Of a stretch of 64,000 nt of DNA, positions 27,071 to 35,104 are shown piece after piece (positions within the stretch are counted from its first letter, which is position 1; the number at the start of each line of letters is the position of its first letter). Source of the stretch: CAYSCS01 sp964429695 (GTDB lineage Bacteria; Acidobacteriota; Aminicenantia; Aminicenantales; Aminicenantaceae); NCBI GenBank assembly GCA_964429695.1, contig CAYSCS010000096.1:1-64000 (forward strand), given 5' to 3'. The notes under the pieces were generated by a model, which was given only the letters and a program-made list of their open reading frames with translations, had not been told where the DNA came from and made no database searches. Both the position numbers and the translations under genes were made by a program.

Positions 27071-27910
27071 TCACCCTGAAATATATTCCCATGATTCAGG
27101 GTGGTCAAGGAGAAAGTGAACCAATTTTAAATGAAGTTCATGGCCAGCTTTATAGGCCTTTAAATGCCCGCATAAAGGATAACCTAAGAGAGAAAGATCT
27201 CCTATAAAATCTAAAATCTTGTGACGTACGAATTCATCTTGAAACCGCAACGGTCCATTGACAACTCCCTGCTCATCCAAGATCACAGCGTTATCCAATG
27301 ACCCCCCCAATGCCAGCCCCTTCTCTTGGAGCCGGGCCACATCTTTCAAAAAACCAAAGGTCCTGGCAGGGGCGATATCCTCTATAAAACTCTTTTGGTC
27401 TACCAGAATGCTCAATTCCTGGGTTTTAATCAGAGGATGAGGGAATTCAATAAGATAGGAAATCCGAAAATTCTTATCTGGAGAAAAGGAAACCCACGAA
27501 TCCTTTTCCTCAATGCTTTCCACCCCCAGAATCTTCATGGTCTTCCCTTTTGAAGATAATGCTCTCAATCCAGCGTCTAAGATACTCCTTAAAAAGGGTA
27601 ATGAGCTCCCATCCATGATAGGAATTTCTTCACCATCCAATTCTACATCAACACTCGTTATTCTCAAAACATAGAAAACCGCCAGAAGGTGTTCAAGAGT
27701 CCTAATCTTTCCCTCCTCTGTATTCAATATGGATGAGTTGCATGCCTCAACTTTTCTCGGATCAAGGGAAATCTCTCTTCCTCCCAAATCGCTTCTTCGA
27801 AAGATTATCTTCCCTGAAAGAGAGGGATGAAGTGTAAGTTTTATGTTTTTTCCAGTATGAACTCCAACTCCCTCAAAATTGATCTTTTCTCTAATCGTAT
27901 ATTCGTTCAT
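27071..27910 (-). CDS. lpxC: UDP-3-O-acyl-N-acetylglucosamine deacetylase
   Basis: This enzyme catalyses the committed zinc-dependent deacetylation step of lipid A synthesis. The 279 residues match the usual bacterial enzyme. Zinc and catalytic motifs are visible: His74 in TLEHLLAVF, and His about 229 with Asp in HKILDFIGD. A C-terminal GHLKAYKAGHELH carries the catalytic His. An opening FEGVGVHTGK stretch is typical. Its presence predicts an LPS-bearing outer membrane. A TTGACA/TATACT promoter lies very close upstream and only a weak AAGAAG precedes the ATG. It is divergent from larB. Confidence 0.96.
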   Translation of the reverse strand: MNEYTIREKINFEGVGVHTGKNIKLTLHPSLSGKIIFRRSDLGGREISLDPRKVEACNSSILNTEEGKIRTLEHLLAVFYVLRITSVDVELDGEEIPIMDGSSLPFLRSILDAGLRALSSKGKTMKILGVESIEEKDSWVSFSPDKNFRISYLIEFPHPLIKTQELSILVDQKSFIEDIAPARTFGFLKDVARLQEKGLALGGSLDNAVILDEQGVVNGPLRFQDEFVRHKILDFIGDLSLLGYPLCGHLKAYKAGHELHLKLVHFLLDHPESWEYISG

Positions 27911-27925
27911 TCTTCTTTAGTCTTC

Positions 27926-27956
27926 AGTATAGCTTAATTTGATGCTTGGCTGTCAA
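27926..27956 (-). promoter_or_regulatory. Candidate lpxC promoter, short leader
   Basis: On the minus strand TTGACA (27951-27956) and TATACT (27926-27931) are separated by 19 bases, slightly long. Predicted initiation near 27919 leaves only about 9 bases before the lpxC ATG. Confidence 0.45.
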
Positions 27957-28037
27957 ATATCTTTCTCTTACTTCCGAGAAAAGGAGGGAAAATTAAGCTG
28001 ATTAACTTCATTGAGCTTGAAGAAAACATTTGATAAA

Positions 28038-28793
28038 ATGCAGGAAATGAAATCCAAGTTAATGAATATCCTGAAAATGGTCGAAAAAGGAGAAATTTCC
28101 CCTGAGAAGGCCCTTTCAATTCTCAAAGATTATCCCTACCAAGATTTGAAATTTGTCAAAATCAACCACCACCGAGAATTGAGGAGGGGGTTTCCAGAGG
28201 TAATTTTTGGGCCGGGAAAAACTGAAGAACAAATAACCAAAATTTCAGAAGAAATAATAAAAAAAGGAGGAAATCTTCTCGTAACCAAAGTTGAAAAAGA
28301 AATATTTGAGAAGTTAAAGAAAAAACTTCCCCCTCTTCTTTATAACCCGCTTGCCCGGGCAATGTACCTCAAACAAGACCCTGTTCCTCCGGGAAAAGGG
28401 AAGATTGTCATCATTAGCGCCGGAACCTCCGATATCCCTGTCGCAGAAGAGGCCTATGTCACCTGTGATATTTTAGGGAATGAGGTTGAGAAAGTTTATG
28501 ATGTCGGAGTGGCTGGGCTTCACCGACTATTTGGAGAATATGATAGAATCCAGAAAGCCAGAGTAATAATCACTGTGGCAGGCATGGAAGGTGCCCTGCC
28601 AAGTGTGATTGCGGGAATAACTTCCTGCCCGATCATTGCTGTTCCTACAAGCATAGGCTATGGAGCAAGCTTTGGAGGGTTGGCTGCCCTGCTTGCCATG
28701 CTTAACTCCTGCCCTGGTGGAGTGGCTGTGGTGAACATCGACAATGGATTTGGAGCTGGCTTTTTCGCCAGTTTAATTAATCACTTGGAGTGA
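28038..28793 (+). CDS. larB: Nickel-pincer cofactor biosynthesis protein LarB
   Basis: LarB carboxylates and hydrolyses nicotinic acid adenine dinucleotide to pyridinium-3,5-biscarboxylic acid mononucleotide. This is the first step to the nickel-pincer cofactor of lactate racemase and relatives. About 250 residues: an N-terminal helical part with the typical HHRELRRGFPEVIFGPGKT, then a PurE-like domain with ISAGTSDIPVAEEA, GVAGLHRL and a glycine-rich C terminus (TSIGYGASFGG). The exact start is uncertain: TTG 28011, ATG 28038 or ATG 28047. larC, larE and larA are absent from the window, so this copy is isolated. Confidence 0.9.
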   Translation: MQEMKSKLMNILKMVEKGEISPEKALSILKDYPYQDLKFVKINHHRELRRGFPEVIFGPGKTEEQITKISEEIIKKGGNLLVTKVEKEIFEKLKKKLPPLLYNPLARAMYLKQDPVPPGKGKIVIISAGTSDIPVAEEAYVTCDILGNEVEKVYDVGVAGLHRLFGEYDRIQKARVIITVAGMEGALPSVIAGITSCPIIAVPTSIGYGASFGGLAALLAMLNSCPGGVAVVNIDNGFGAGFFASLINHLE

Positions 28794-28846
28794 TCTTCTC
28801 TTCGGGTTTTCTCGACTAAGCTCCTTATTCTAAAGAGATTTCATGC

Positions 28847-28875
28847 TTGACAAAAATGCACCTCAAACCTATATT
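28847..28875 (+). promoter_or_regulatory. Strong sigma70-type promoter for dnaG-rpoD
   Basis: A perfect TTGACA (28847-28852) and TATATT (28870-28875) are separated by 17 bases. Predicted initiation near 28882 gives a leader of about 27 bases to dnaG ATG 28909. No clear Shine-Dalgarno sequence precedes that ATG. Confidence 0.65.
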
Positions 28876-28908
28876 TATAAAAACATTTAAATTTTAATCT
28901 AACCCAAG

Positions 28909-30645
28909 ATGGAAATAGTAGAAGAGATAAGACATGCGGCTAATATCGTCGAAATAGCCTCTCAATTCACCACTTTGCGTAAAAGAGGAAGAAAGCATGT
29001 TGGCCTCTGTCCCTTCCATTTAGAAAAAGACCCTTCCTTCACAGTGGATGAAGAAAAACAGCTCTTTCATTGTTTTGGCTGCGGAGCCGGGGGAGATGTT
29101 TTCACCCTCATCATGGAGAAAGAAAACCTCAGCTTCCCGGAGGCTTTGAGATACCTGGCGGAGAAATACCACATAAAACTCCCTCTGAAGAATAAACTTT
29201 CGCCTCAAATCACAAAACTCGAGGATAAACTATTTGCCATAAATGAAGCAGCGCTCACTTTTTTCAAAAAAAATCTCTATACTAGTGATGAAGGAAAGAG
29301 AGCACTCGATTATCTTAAGAAAAGAAACATTTCTGAGAGTGTGATTCAAGAGCTCAAGGTAGGCTATGCCTTGAATTCATGGAATTCACTCCTTTCTTTT
29401 TTTCAACAGAAAAACGTTTCTTCCTTAGACTTAGAAAGAGCAGGACTTGTGCTCAAGAGAGAGAGAAAAGAAGGGTATTATGATCGTTTCAGGGGGAGAA
29501 TAATCTTCCCCATTTTCAACCTGAGCGGAAAGGTGGTTGCTTTTGGAGGGCGCGATATAATCGGTGCCGAACCAAAATACTTAAACTCTCCAGATACGCC
29601 ACTCTATTCAAAAGGAAGAATTCTTTATGGCTTGAATCTGAGCAAAGAGCATATCAAAGAAAAGAAGGAAGCTATTCTTGTGGAAGGTTATACAGATTTC
29701 ATCGCGCTTTATCAGTCAGGAATAAAGAACGTGGTCGCAACCTGCGGAACGAGCCTTACAGGAGAGCAAATAGTCCTCATGCTTCGTTTTGCTCCTAAAA
29801 TTATACTCAGCTATGACGCAGATGATGCAGGGAAGGCGGCGTCCTTAAGGGCAATCTCACTCTGCTTTGAGAACGGAGCTCAGGTAAGAGTATTAGCCCT
29901 TCCTCAAGGTTTTGATCCTGATTCATGCCTCCAGAAATTTGGGGTTGAAAAATTTCTCTTGCTAATAAACAGGAGCACACCTGGATTAAAATTTTTAATC
30001 GACTATTTTTTAGAAAAAACAAGGATGGATGTTCCTGAAGAAAAATCAAAATTAATTTGGAGTGTGATAAAAGAAATTGAAAAAATACCCGATTCAATAA
30101 TAAGGAGTGAATATCTAAAGCAGGCAGCCGAATATTTAAAAATCGATGAGAAGCTACTCCGGGAAATCATACACCCAAAATCGAATGAGAGAAAAAGCGA
30201 AGAAAAAGAATTTTTCCTCCCTGCGGAAAAAAGATTACTCCAAATTCTATTCACAGATAAATTCATTGCACCCTTTGTTTTTTCGGAAATTAGAGAAGAT
30301 GATTACAAAGGATTGAGGAGTGAACCCATCTTCCGAAATTTAGTCCATGCGAGCTCACCTTCAGAACCCCCTCCTCTACCTGAATTAAAAAAGAAATTAG
30401 AGCCATCTTTATTTAACGCACTCTCAAAGGCCCTCTTTGAGCACAGCGAAAAGCCATCCGTCGATGAGGCAAGGGAATGTGTGTTTTCTCTTAGGCAGGT
30501 TTCTCTCGAAAGTAAATCAAAAAAATTGAAGGCTGAAATAGCCCTTCTTGAAAAGAAGGGAGATAAAGAGAAAGTTCGGGCTCTTCTTCTCGAAAGACAA
30601 GAAATCATAAAGGAGCTTTCTCTTCTAGCACAACGAAATTATTAA
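28909..30645 (+). CDS. dnaG: DNA primase
   Basis: DnaG makes RNA primers at the replication fork. The 578 residues match bacterial primases. The N-terminal CHC2 zinc finger has ligands Cys34, His37, Cys55 and Cys58 (CPFH ... CFGC). The RNA-polymerase core includes a TOPRIM domain with EGYTD (about residue 261) and SYDADDAGK (metal-binding Asp). A C-terminal helicase-binding region follows from about 430. It sits directly upstream of rpoD, as in the classical macromolecular-synthesis operon, here without rpsU. A near-consensus promoter precedes it. Confidence 0.96.
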   Translation: MEIVEEIRHAANIVEIASQFTTLRKRGRKHVGLCPFHLEKDPSFTVDEEKQLFHCFGCGAGGDVFTLIMEKENLSFPEALRYLAEKYHIKLPLKNKLSPQITKLEDKLFAINEAALTFFKKNLYTSDEGKRALDYLKKRNISESVIQELKVGYALNSWNSLLSFFQQKNVSSLDLERAGLVLKRERKEGYYDRFRGRIIFPIFNLSGKVVAFGGRDIIGAEPKYLNSPDTPLYSKGRILYGLNLSKEHIKEKKEAILVEGYTDFIALYQSGIKNVVATCGTSLTGEQIVLMLRFAPKIILSYDADDAGKAASLRAISLCFENGAQVRVLALPQGFDPDSCLQKFGVEKFLLLINRSTPGLKFLIDYFLEKTRMDVPEEKSKLIWSVIKEIEKIPDSIIRSEYLKQAAEYLKIDEKLLREIIHPKSNERKSEEKEFFLPAEKRLLQILFTDKFIAPFVFSEIREDDYKGLRSEPIFRNLVHASSPSEPPPLPELKKKLEPSLFNALSKALFEHSEKPSVDEARECVFSLRQVSLESKSKKLKAEIALLEKKGDKEKVRALLLERQEIIKELSLLAQRNY

Positions 30646-30651
30646 CATTTT

Positions 30652-30660
30652 TGTTATAAT
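30652..30660 (+). promoter_or_regulatory. Extended -10 promoter element upstream of rpoD
   Basis: TGTTATAAT (30652-30660) is an extended -10 box 40 bases before the rpoD TTG and just after the dnaG stop. No good -35 is present. It would allow rpoD transcription independent of dnaG. Confidence 0.5.
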
Positions 30661-30700
30661 ATATGTGACTATAAAATAAAGAATTAAGTAGGAGACCAAT

Positions 30701-32323
30701 TTGTCATCTGAAAAAAAAGACCAAAGAGACGAACTCAATGAACTTCTTTCTAAAGGAAAGAGACAGGGATATCTTCTTTTTGATGAGATAGACGAAGTCT
30801 TCCAAGATGAAGAAGACATCGAAAGCGATTTCGATGATTTTCTGAACTCAATAGAAGACTATGGAATAAAAATTTTCGACAGCAAACAACGAGAAATCAT
30901 TCCCACCCGTAGGAAGAGTGACATAGTTTCCCTTGAAGGACTGGAAAGAACGACCGACCCTGTCAAGCTTTATTTGAGGGAAATGGGTAACATTTCCCTT
31001 CTTACCCGAGAAGGTGAGATCGCTATAGCCAGGGAGATAGAAAGAGGGGAGAAAAGTATTGTTAAGGCGCTTTCAAAGACAAGGCTTATCCTTAAAGAGG
31101 TTCTTAGCCTGGAACAAAGAATCCAGGAAGACGATGAAATCCTCCAGGAAATGTTCGACCTGAGTGATGAAGACCTTTCCGAAGGAAAAATAGAGGAAAA
31201 GAGAAAACAGATCTCGGGTAAGATAAAAAAAATAAGAGAACTAAGCGAAAAGCTCGAAAAAATTCCGCGTTCGAAAAAATTTGCATTCTCAAGGGGAAGA
31301 CTAATAGTTCAGATGAGCCGTCTCATCCGGGAGCTCAACATACGCTCCTCTCATCGCGAAAGAATAATCGAAACCCTTCGAGAAAAGCTCAAAGCGATAA
31401 ATGAGCTTGAAGAAACACGAGAAGAATTGAATCTCTCTCTAAGACAAGCAAGGGGTGCTAGAAAGAAAGAAGAGATAAATAAAAAAATTAAAGATATTAA
31501 TAAGTTGTTGATGACCTACCAGAAAGAAATTGGACTCGACTCTCAAAGCTTAAGAAAAACGATTCGTGCCATAACCACAGGAAAAAAGATAAGTGACCAG
31601 GCAAAAAAAGAACTTGTAGCGGCAAATCTCAGGCTGGTTGTCTCTATAGCCAAGAAATACAGCAATAGGGGCCTGCAATTCTTGGATCTGATTCAGGAAG
31701 GAAATATGGGATTGATGAAAGCCGTGGATAAATTCGAATACCGCAGAGGTTATAAATTTTCTACATATGCCACCTGGTGGATAAGACAGGCAATTACGAG
31801 AGCAATTGCAGATCAAGCGAGAACAATCAGAATCCCAGTCCATATGATAGAAACCATAAACAAACTCATCAGGGTCTCAAGGAGTCTGGTTCAGGAGATA
31901 GGAAGAGAGCCAACGTGTGAAGAAATAGCGAAAAAGATGGATATGCCTGTAAACAAGGTAAGAAAAATAATCAAGATTGCCCAAGAGCCAATTTCCCTCG
32001 AAACCCCGATTGGAGAAGAGGAAGATAGCCATCTTGGCGACTTCATCGAAGATAAACTCATCCCTTCTCCGCCTGAGACCGTCATCCATATCAACCTCAG
32101 AGAACAGATTGAAGAAGCCCTAAAATCCCTTACGGAAAGAGAAGCAAAAGTCCTCAAGATGAGATTCGGATTAGGAGACGGCAACGAACATACTCTTGAG
32201 GAAGTAGGACAGCAGTTTAAAGTCACTAGAGAGAGAATAAGGCAGATAGAAGCTAAGGCCTTAAGGAAATTGAGACATCCCACACGGAGCAAAAAACTGA
32301 AATCCTTTACTAATAGCTTTTAA
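30701..32323 (+). CDS. rpoD: Primary RNA polymerase sigma factor
   Basis: This 540-residue sigma70 has an acidic N-terminal region. Region 1.2 follows (DPVKLYLREMGNISLLTREGE, from about 88), then a charged non-conserved linker. Region 2 (about 300-375) contains NLRLVVSIAKKYSNRGLQFLDLIQEGNMGLMKAVDKFEY with the -10 recognition helix and its TYATWWIRQAITRAI segment. Region 3 and region 4 (TLEEVGQQFKVTRERIRQIEAKAL) complete it. All signatures of the housekeeping sigma are intact, consistent with the consensus-like promoters seen in this window. The start codon is TTG with TAGGAG upstream. tRNA-Met follows after 36 bases. Confidence 0.97.
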   Translation: MSSEKKDQRDELNELLSKGKRQGYLLFDEIDEVFQDEEDIESDFDDFLNSIEDYGIKIFDSKQREIIPTRRKSDIVSLEGLERTTDPVKLYLREMGNISLLTREGEIAIAREIERGEKSIVKALSKTRLILKEVLSLEQRIQEDDEILQEMFDLSDEDLSEGKIEEKRKQISGKIKKIRELSEKLEKIPRSKKFAFSRGRLIVQMSRLIRELNIRSSHRERIIETLREKLKAINELEETREELNLSLRQARGARKKEEINKKIKDINKLLMTYQKEIGLDSQSLRKTIRAITTGKKISDQAKKELVAANLRLVVSIAKKYSNRGLQFLDLIQEGNMGLMKAVDKFEYRRGYKFSTYATWWIRQAITRAIADQARTIRIPVHMIETINKLIRVSRSLVQEIGREPTCEEIAKKMDMPVNKVRKIIKIAQEPISLETPIGEEEDSHLGDFIEDKLIPSPPETVIHINLREQIEEALKSLTEREAKVLKMRFGLGDGNEHTLEEVGQQFKVTRERIRQIEAKALRKLRHPTRSKKLKSFTNSF

Positions 32324-32359
32324 TTGACTTAAAATCTGATATTTGTTATAAAAAACGAA

Positions 32360-32431
32360 GGGCCTATAGCTCAGCGGTAGAGCTACCGGCTCATAACCGG
32401 CAGGTCCCAGGTTCGAATCCTGGTAGGCCCA
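32360..32431 (+). tRNA. tRNA-Met (anticodon CAT), elongator-like
   Basis: This is a 72-nt tRNA: acceptor GGGCCTA pairs with TAGGCCC before discriminator A, with D arm GCTCAGCGGTAGAGC. The anticodon arm CCGGC-TCATAAC-CGG gives CAT, and the T arm contains GGTTCGAATCC. The 3' CCA is not encoded. It lacks the three consecutive G:C pairs typical of the initiator anticodon stem, so elongator Met is favoured; an Ile2-type (lysidine-modified CAT) tRNA is possible. It lies between rpoD and the zinc-ribbon gene with short gaps and may be processed from their transcript. Confidence 0.95.
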
Positions 32432-32452
32432 TATTCCTGATGAGAGAAAAAT

Positions 32453-33184
32453 GTGGAAATTGATGATTTCCAGAAACTGATTGAACTCCAAAAGCTTGAT
32501 GAAGAAATAAAACAAATAACCTCCTTCCTTGAAAACATTCCCTCCCAAGTAAATGAAATAGAAAAGGCAATTGAAGCGAGTTTGCGAACCGTCCAGGAAG
32601 CGAGAGAAAAGTTGACTCAAAATCAAAAGAGAAGAAGAGAACTTGAAAGCCAAATCCAAGACAAAAAGGCACAAATTTCAAAGTACAAGCTTCAGTTGAA
32701 TCAGGTAAAAACCAACAGAGAATACACTTCTCTCCTTAAAGAAATAGAAGAAGCCAAGAAGAAGATGGATGAACTAGAAGAAGAATACATAAATGAGATG
32801 CTCTCTGCAGATGAGATTGAAGAAGAAATTAAAAAAGCCAACCGGAAAGCTTCTGAAGAAAGACAAAAATTAAACGAAAAAAAGGAATCGCTCATCCAGA
32901 AAAAAAAGGAGAGAGAGGAAAGAAGAAACGATCTCATCCAGCAGAAAGAAAAACTAATTCCAATGATTGTTCAAGAGCATATCTCTCTCTACATGAAGAT
33001 TTTTAAAAAGAAGAATGGAGTAGTCCTTTCGCCTGTGCGGGATGAATTCTGCTCAATGTGTCACATGAGGATCAGACCGCAAGTTTTGAATGAATTGAGG
33101 GCTGCAAATAAGCTCATCCTCTGCGAAAATTGTGGTCGTATTCTTTATTTTGAAAAAGAGAAAAGAAAGGGTGAGGGCGGATAA
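32453..33184 (+). CDS. Coiled-coil C4 zinc-ribbon protein (DUF164 family)
   Basis: This 243-residue cytoplasmic protein has a long, highly charged coiled coil (about residues 5-185), rich in Glu and Lys. A C-terminal zinc ribbon has FCSMCH and LCENCG cysteine pairs (about 200-230). This is the widespread bacterial zf-RING_7/DUF164 family. Relatives have been linked to RNA metabolism or secretion in some species, but the role is not settled. The start is GTG, 21 bases after tRNA-Met, so co-transcription with rpoD and the tRNA is likely. Convergent with the acyl-CoA ligase gene, 15 bases away. Confidence 0.85.
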   Translation: MEIDDFQKLIELQKLDEEIKQITSFLENIPSQVNEIEKAIEASLRTVQEAREKLTQNQKRRRELESQIQDKKAQISKYKLQLNQVKTNREYTSLLKEIEEAKKKMDELEEEYINEMLSADEIEEEIKKANRKASEERQKLNEKKESLIQKKKEREERRNDLIQQKEKLIPMIVQEHISLYMKIFKKKNGVVLSPVRDEFCSMCHMRIRPQVLNELRAANKLILCENCGRILYFEKEKRKGEGG

Positions 33185-33199
33185 ATTTTAAATTTATCT

Positions 33200-34978
33200 T
33201 TATTCCTGGTAGAGAGAATCAATAAGACTCTTATATTTTCTCTCGATGATGCTTCTTCTAACCTTAAGGGTGGGAGTAATTTCATCCTCCTCGATCTCAA
33301 ACTCCCTTTCTAAGAGAATTATCTTCTTAATTTTTTCGTAGGAAGCGAGCTCAGGAGTTGAAAGGTCAACTTGGGCTTGCATGAAATTTATTATCTTTTC
33401 ATCATTCACCAAATCTCTTCTGTTTTCATAAGTTATCCCGGCTGAGGTTGCGTATTGCTCTAATTTTTCGAAATTGGGGATGATGAGAGCTGACATAAAC
33501 CTCCTTTTATCTCCGATTACCACGGCATTAGAAATGTAAGGATTGGTCTTCAACGAGTTTTCGATAGGCTGCGGAGCGACATTCTTTCCGCCTGAAGTTA
33601 CGATTATATCCTTTTTCCTGTCAGTGATGACCAGAAATCCCTCCTCATCCAGGTGACCAATGTCTCCTGTACGAAACCATTCTCCCTCAAAAGCCTCTTT
33701 GTTTTCTTCCTCTTTCTTATAGTACCCCTTCATAACGTTTGGACCCTTAACAAGAATCTCTCCATCCTCAGCAATCATGACTTCAACACCTGGAAGAGGC
33801 TTCCCCACAGTCCCAAACTTCAAATTCTCGAAGGTATTGACAGAGACCACAGGAGAAGTTTCAGTTAACCCATAACCTTCTAAAATTACAAGTCCTAAGG
33901 CATAAAAGAATTCTGCTATGTCTCTTGAAAGCGGGGCACCTCCCGAAACAAAAAATCTCACCCTCCCCCCTGTCCTCTCTATTATTTTGGAAAACACAAG
34001 TTTATGAGCAAGGGCTCTTTTAAGAGTCAAAATCTTTGAGATGGGTTTATTACGGAGTTTCTTCCTCCCGTATTCTTTTCCCACCTTAACTGCCCAGAAG
34101 AAGATTCTTCTCTTCAAGGCTGAACTTGAGAGAACATTATCCATAACCTTCGAATAGATTTTCTCAAACACTCTGGGAACACTAACCATTATATGAGGAC
34201 GTATCTCAATCATATTTTCTGCAACTTTCTCTATGCTTTCTGCATAAGCAATTGAACAAGCCTTATAGAGATAGGTGAAAGTCACCATCCTTTCTAGAAC
34301 ATGAGAAAGAGGTAAAAAAGAAAGGACAGTATCTTCTGCAGAAAATTCAAGAATTGAAGCACAACTTTTTATATTGCTGACGAAATTGGCGTGGGTAAGC
34401 ATCACTCCTTTAGGGATTCCCGTAGTTCCCGAGGTGTAGATAATCGAGGCCGTGTCAGAAGGCTTTATAGAGAGTGAAATTTCTTCAAAAAGATAGGGCT
34501 TGTCTTTATCAAGCCGGCTCCCTTTCTCTAATACTTCTTGATAAGTGAGAATTCCTGGAGGAGCTTCCTTCTCCATGATGATGAAATGAGAGACCTTTAT
34601 GAGCCTGCTGCGAATTTCTTCTAATTTAGACCAGAGTTCCTTGTTAGAACAGACAACAACTTTTGCATCTGAATCATCGATGATGTATTCGATTTGGGAA
34701 GGGACGAGTGAAGTGTACACAGGAACAGTGATCCCTCCCAGACAGAGAGTGGCTAGGTCCACAATTATCCATTCTGGCCTATTTTCAGAGAGGAGAATCA
34801 GTTTTTCCTCTCTGTTTAAGCCTATATCTTTCAACCCGAGAGAAAAATATCTAACCCTCTTTCCAAATTCCTCGGTTGAAATTGGATGGTAAAAACCTTT
34901 TTCCTTATACAGGATCAAATTGTCTTTTGGGTAGGATTTTATTGTGTTCAAGAAAAGCTCGCTCAAGGTTTCAACCAT
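33200..34978 (-). CDS. Long-chain acyl-CoA synthetase (AMP-forming)
   Basis: This enzyme activates fatty acids to acyl-CoA via an acyl-adenylate. About 592 residues with ANL-superfamily motifs: IIYTSGTTGIPKGV (AMP/phosphate loop), GYGLTETSPVVS, WFRTGDIGHLDEEGFL, and ITDRKKDIIVTSGGKNVAP. The style matches the bacterial long-chain FadD15-like group. ATG 34978 is chosen because AAGGAGG lies seven bases upstream. A near-perfect promoter precedes it. It may feed beta-oxidation with the acyl-CoA dehydrogenase at 58.3 kb, or lipid remodelling. Confidence 0.93.
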   Translation of the reverse strand: MVETLSELFLNTIKSYPKDNLILYKEKGFYHPISTEEFGKRVRYFSLGLKDIGLNREEKLILLSENRPEWIIVDLATLCLGGITVPVYTSLVPSQIEYIIDDSDAKVVVCSNKELWSKLEEIRSRLIKVSHFIIMEKEAPPGILTYQEVLEKGSRLDKDKPYLFEEISLSIKPSDTASIIYTSGTTGIPKGVMLTHANFVSNIKSCASILEFSAEDTVLSFLPLSHVLERMVTFTYLYKACSIAYAESIEKVAENMIEIRPHIMVSVPRVFEKIYSKVMDNVLSSSALKRRIFFWAVKVGKEYGRKKLRNKPISKILTLKRALAHKLVFSKIIERTGGRVRFFVSGGAPLSRDIAEFFYALGLVILEGYGLTETSPVVSVNTFENLKFGTVGKPLPGVEVMIAEDGEILVKGPNVMKGYYKKEEENKEAFEGEWFRTGDIGHLDEEGFLVITDRKKDIIVTSGGKNVAPQPIENSLKTNPYISNAVVIGDKRRFMSALIIPNFEKLEQYATSAGITYENRRDLVNDEKIINFMQAQVDLSTPELASYEKIKKIILLEREFEIEEDEITPTLKVRRSIIERKYKSLIDSLYQE

Positions 34979-35009
34979 TTGACCCTCCTTCCTCATGAAT
35001 GGTGGCTAA

Positions 35010-35038
35010 ATTTTAAAAAAAGGCAGTTTACCTGTCAA
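35010..35038 (-). promoter_or_regulatory. Consensus sigma70 promoter for the acyl-CoA synthetase
   Basis: On the minus strand a perfect TTGACA (35033-35038) and TAAAAT (35010-35015) are separated by exactly 17 bases. Predicted initiation near 35003 gives a 25-base leader containing AAGGAGG. Confidence 0.65.
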
Positions 35039-35104
35039 GTGTAAAAAAGTGTCACCTTTGTGAAAAAGATAACATAATTTGATTTTTTCAATCAGATGTA
35101 GAAT

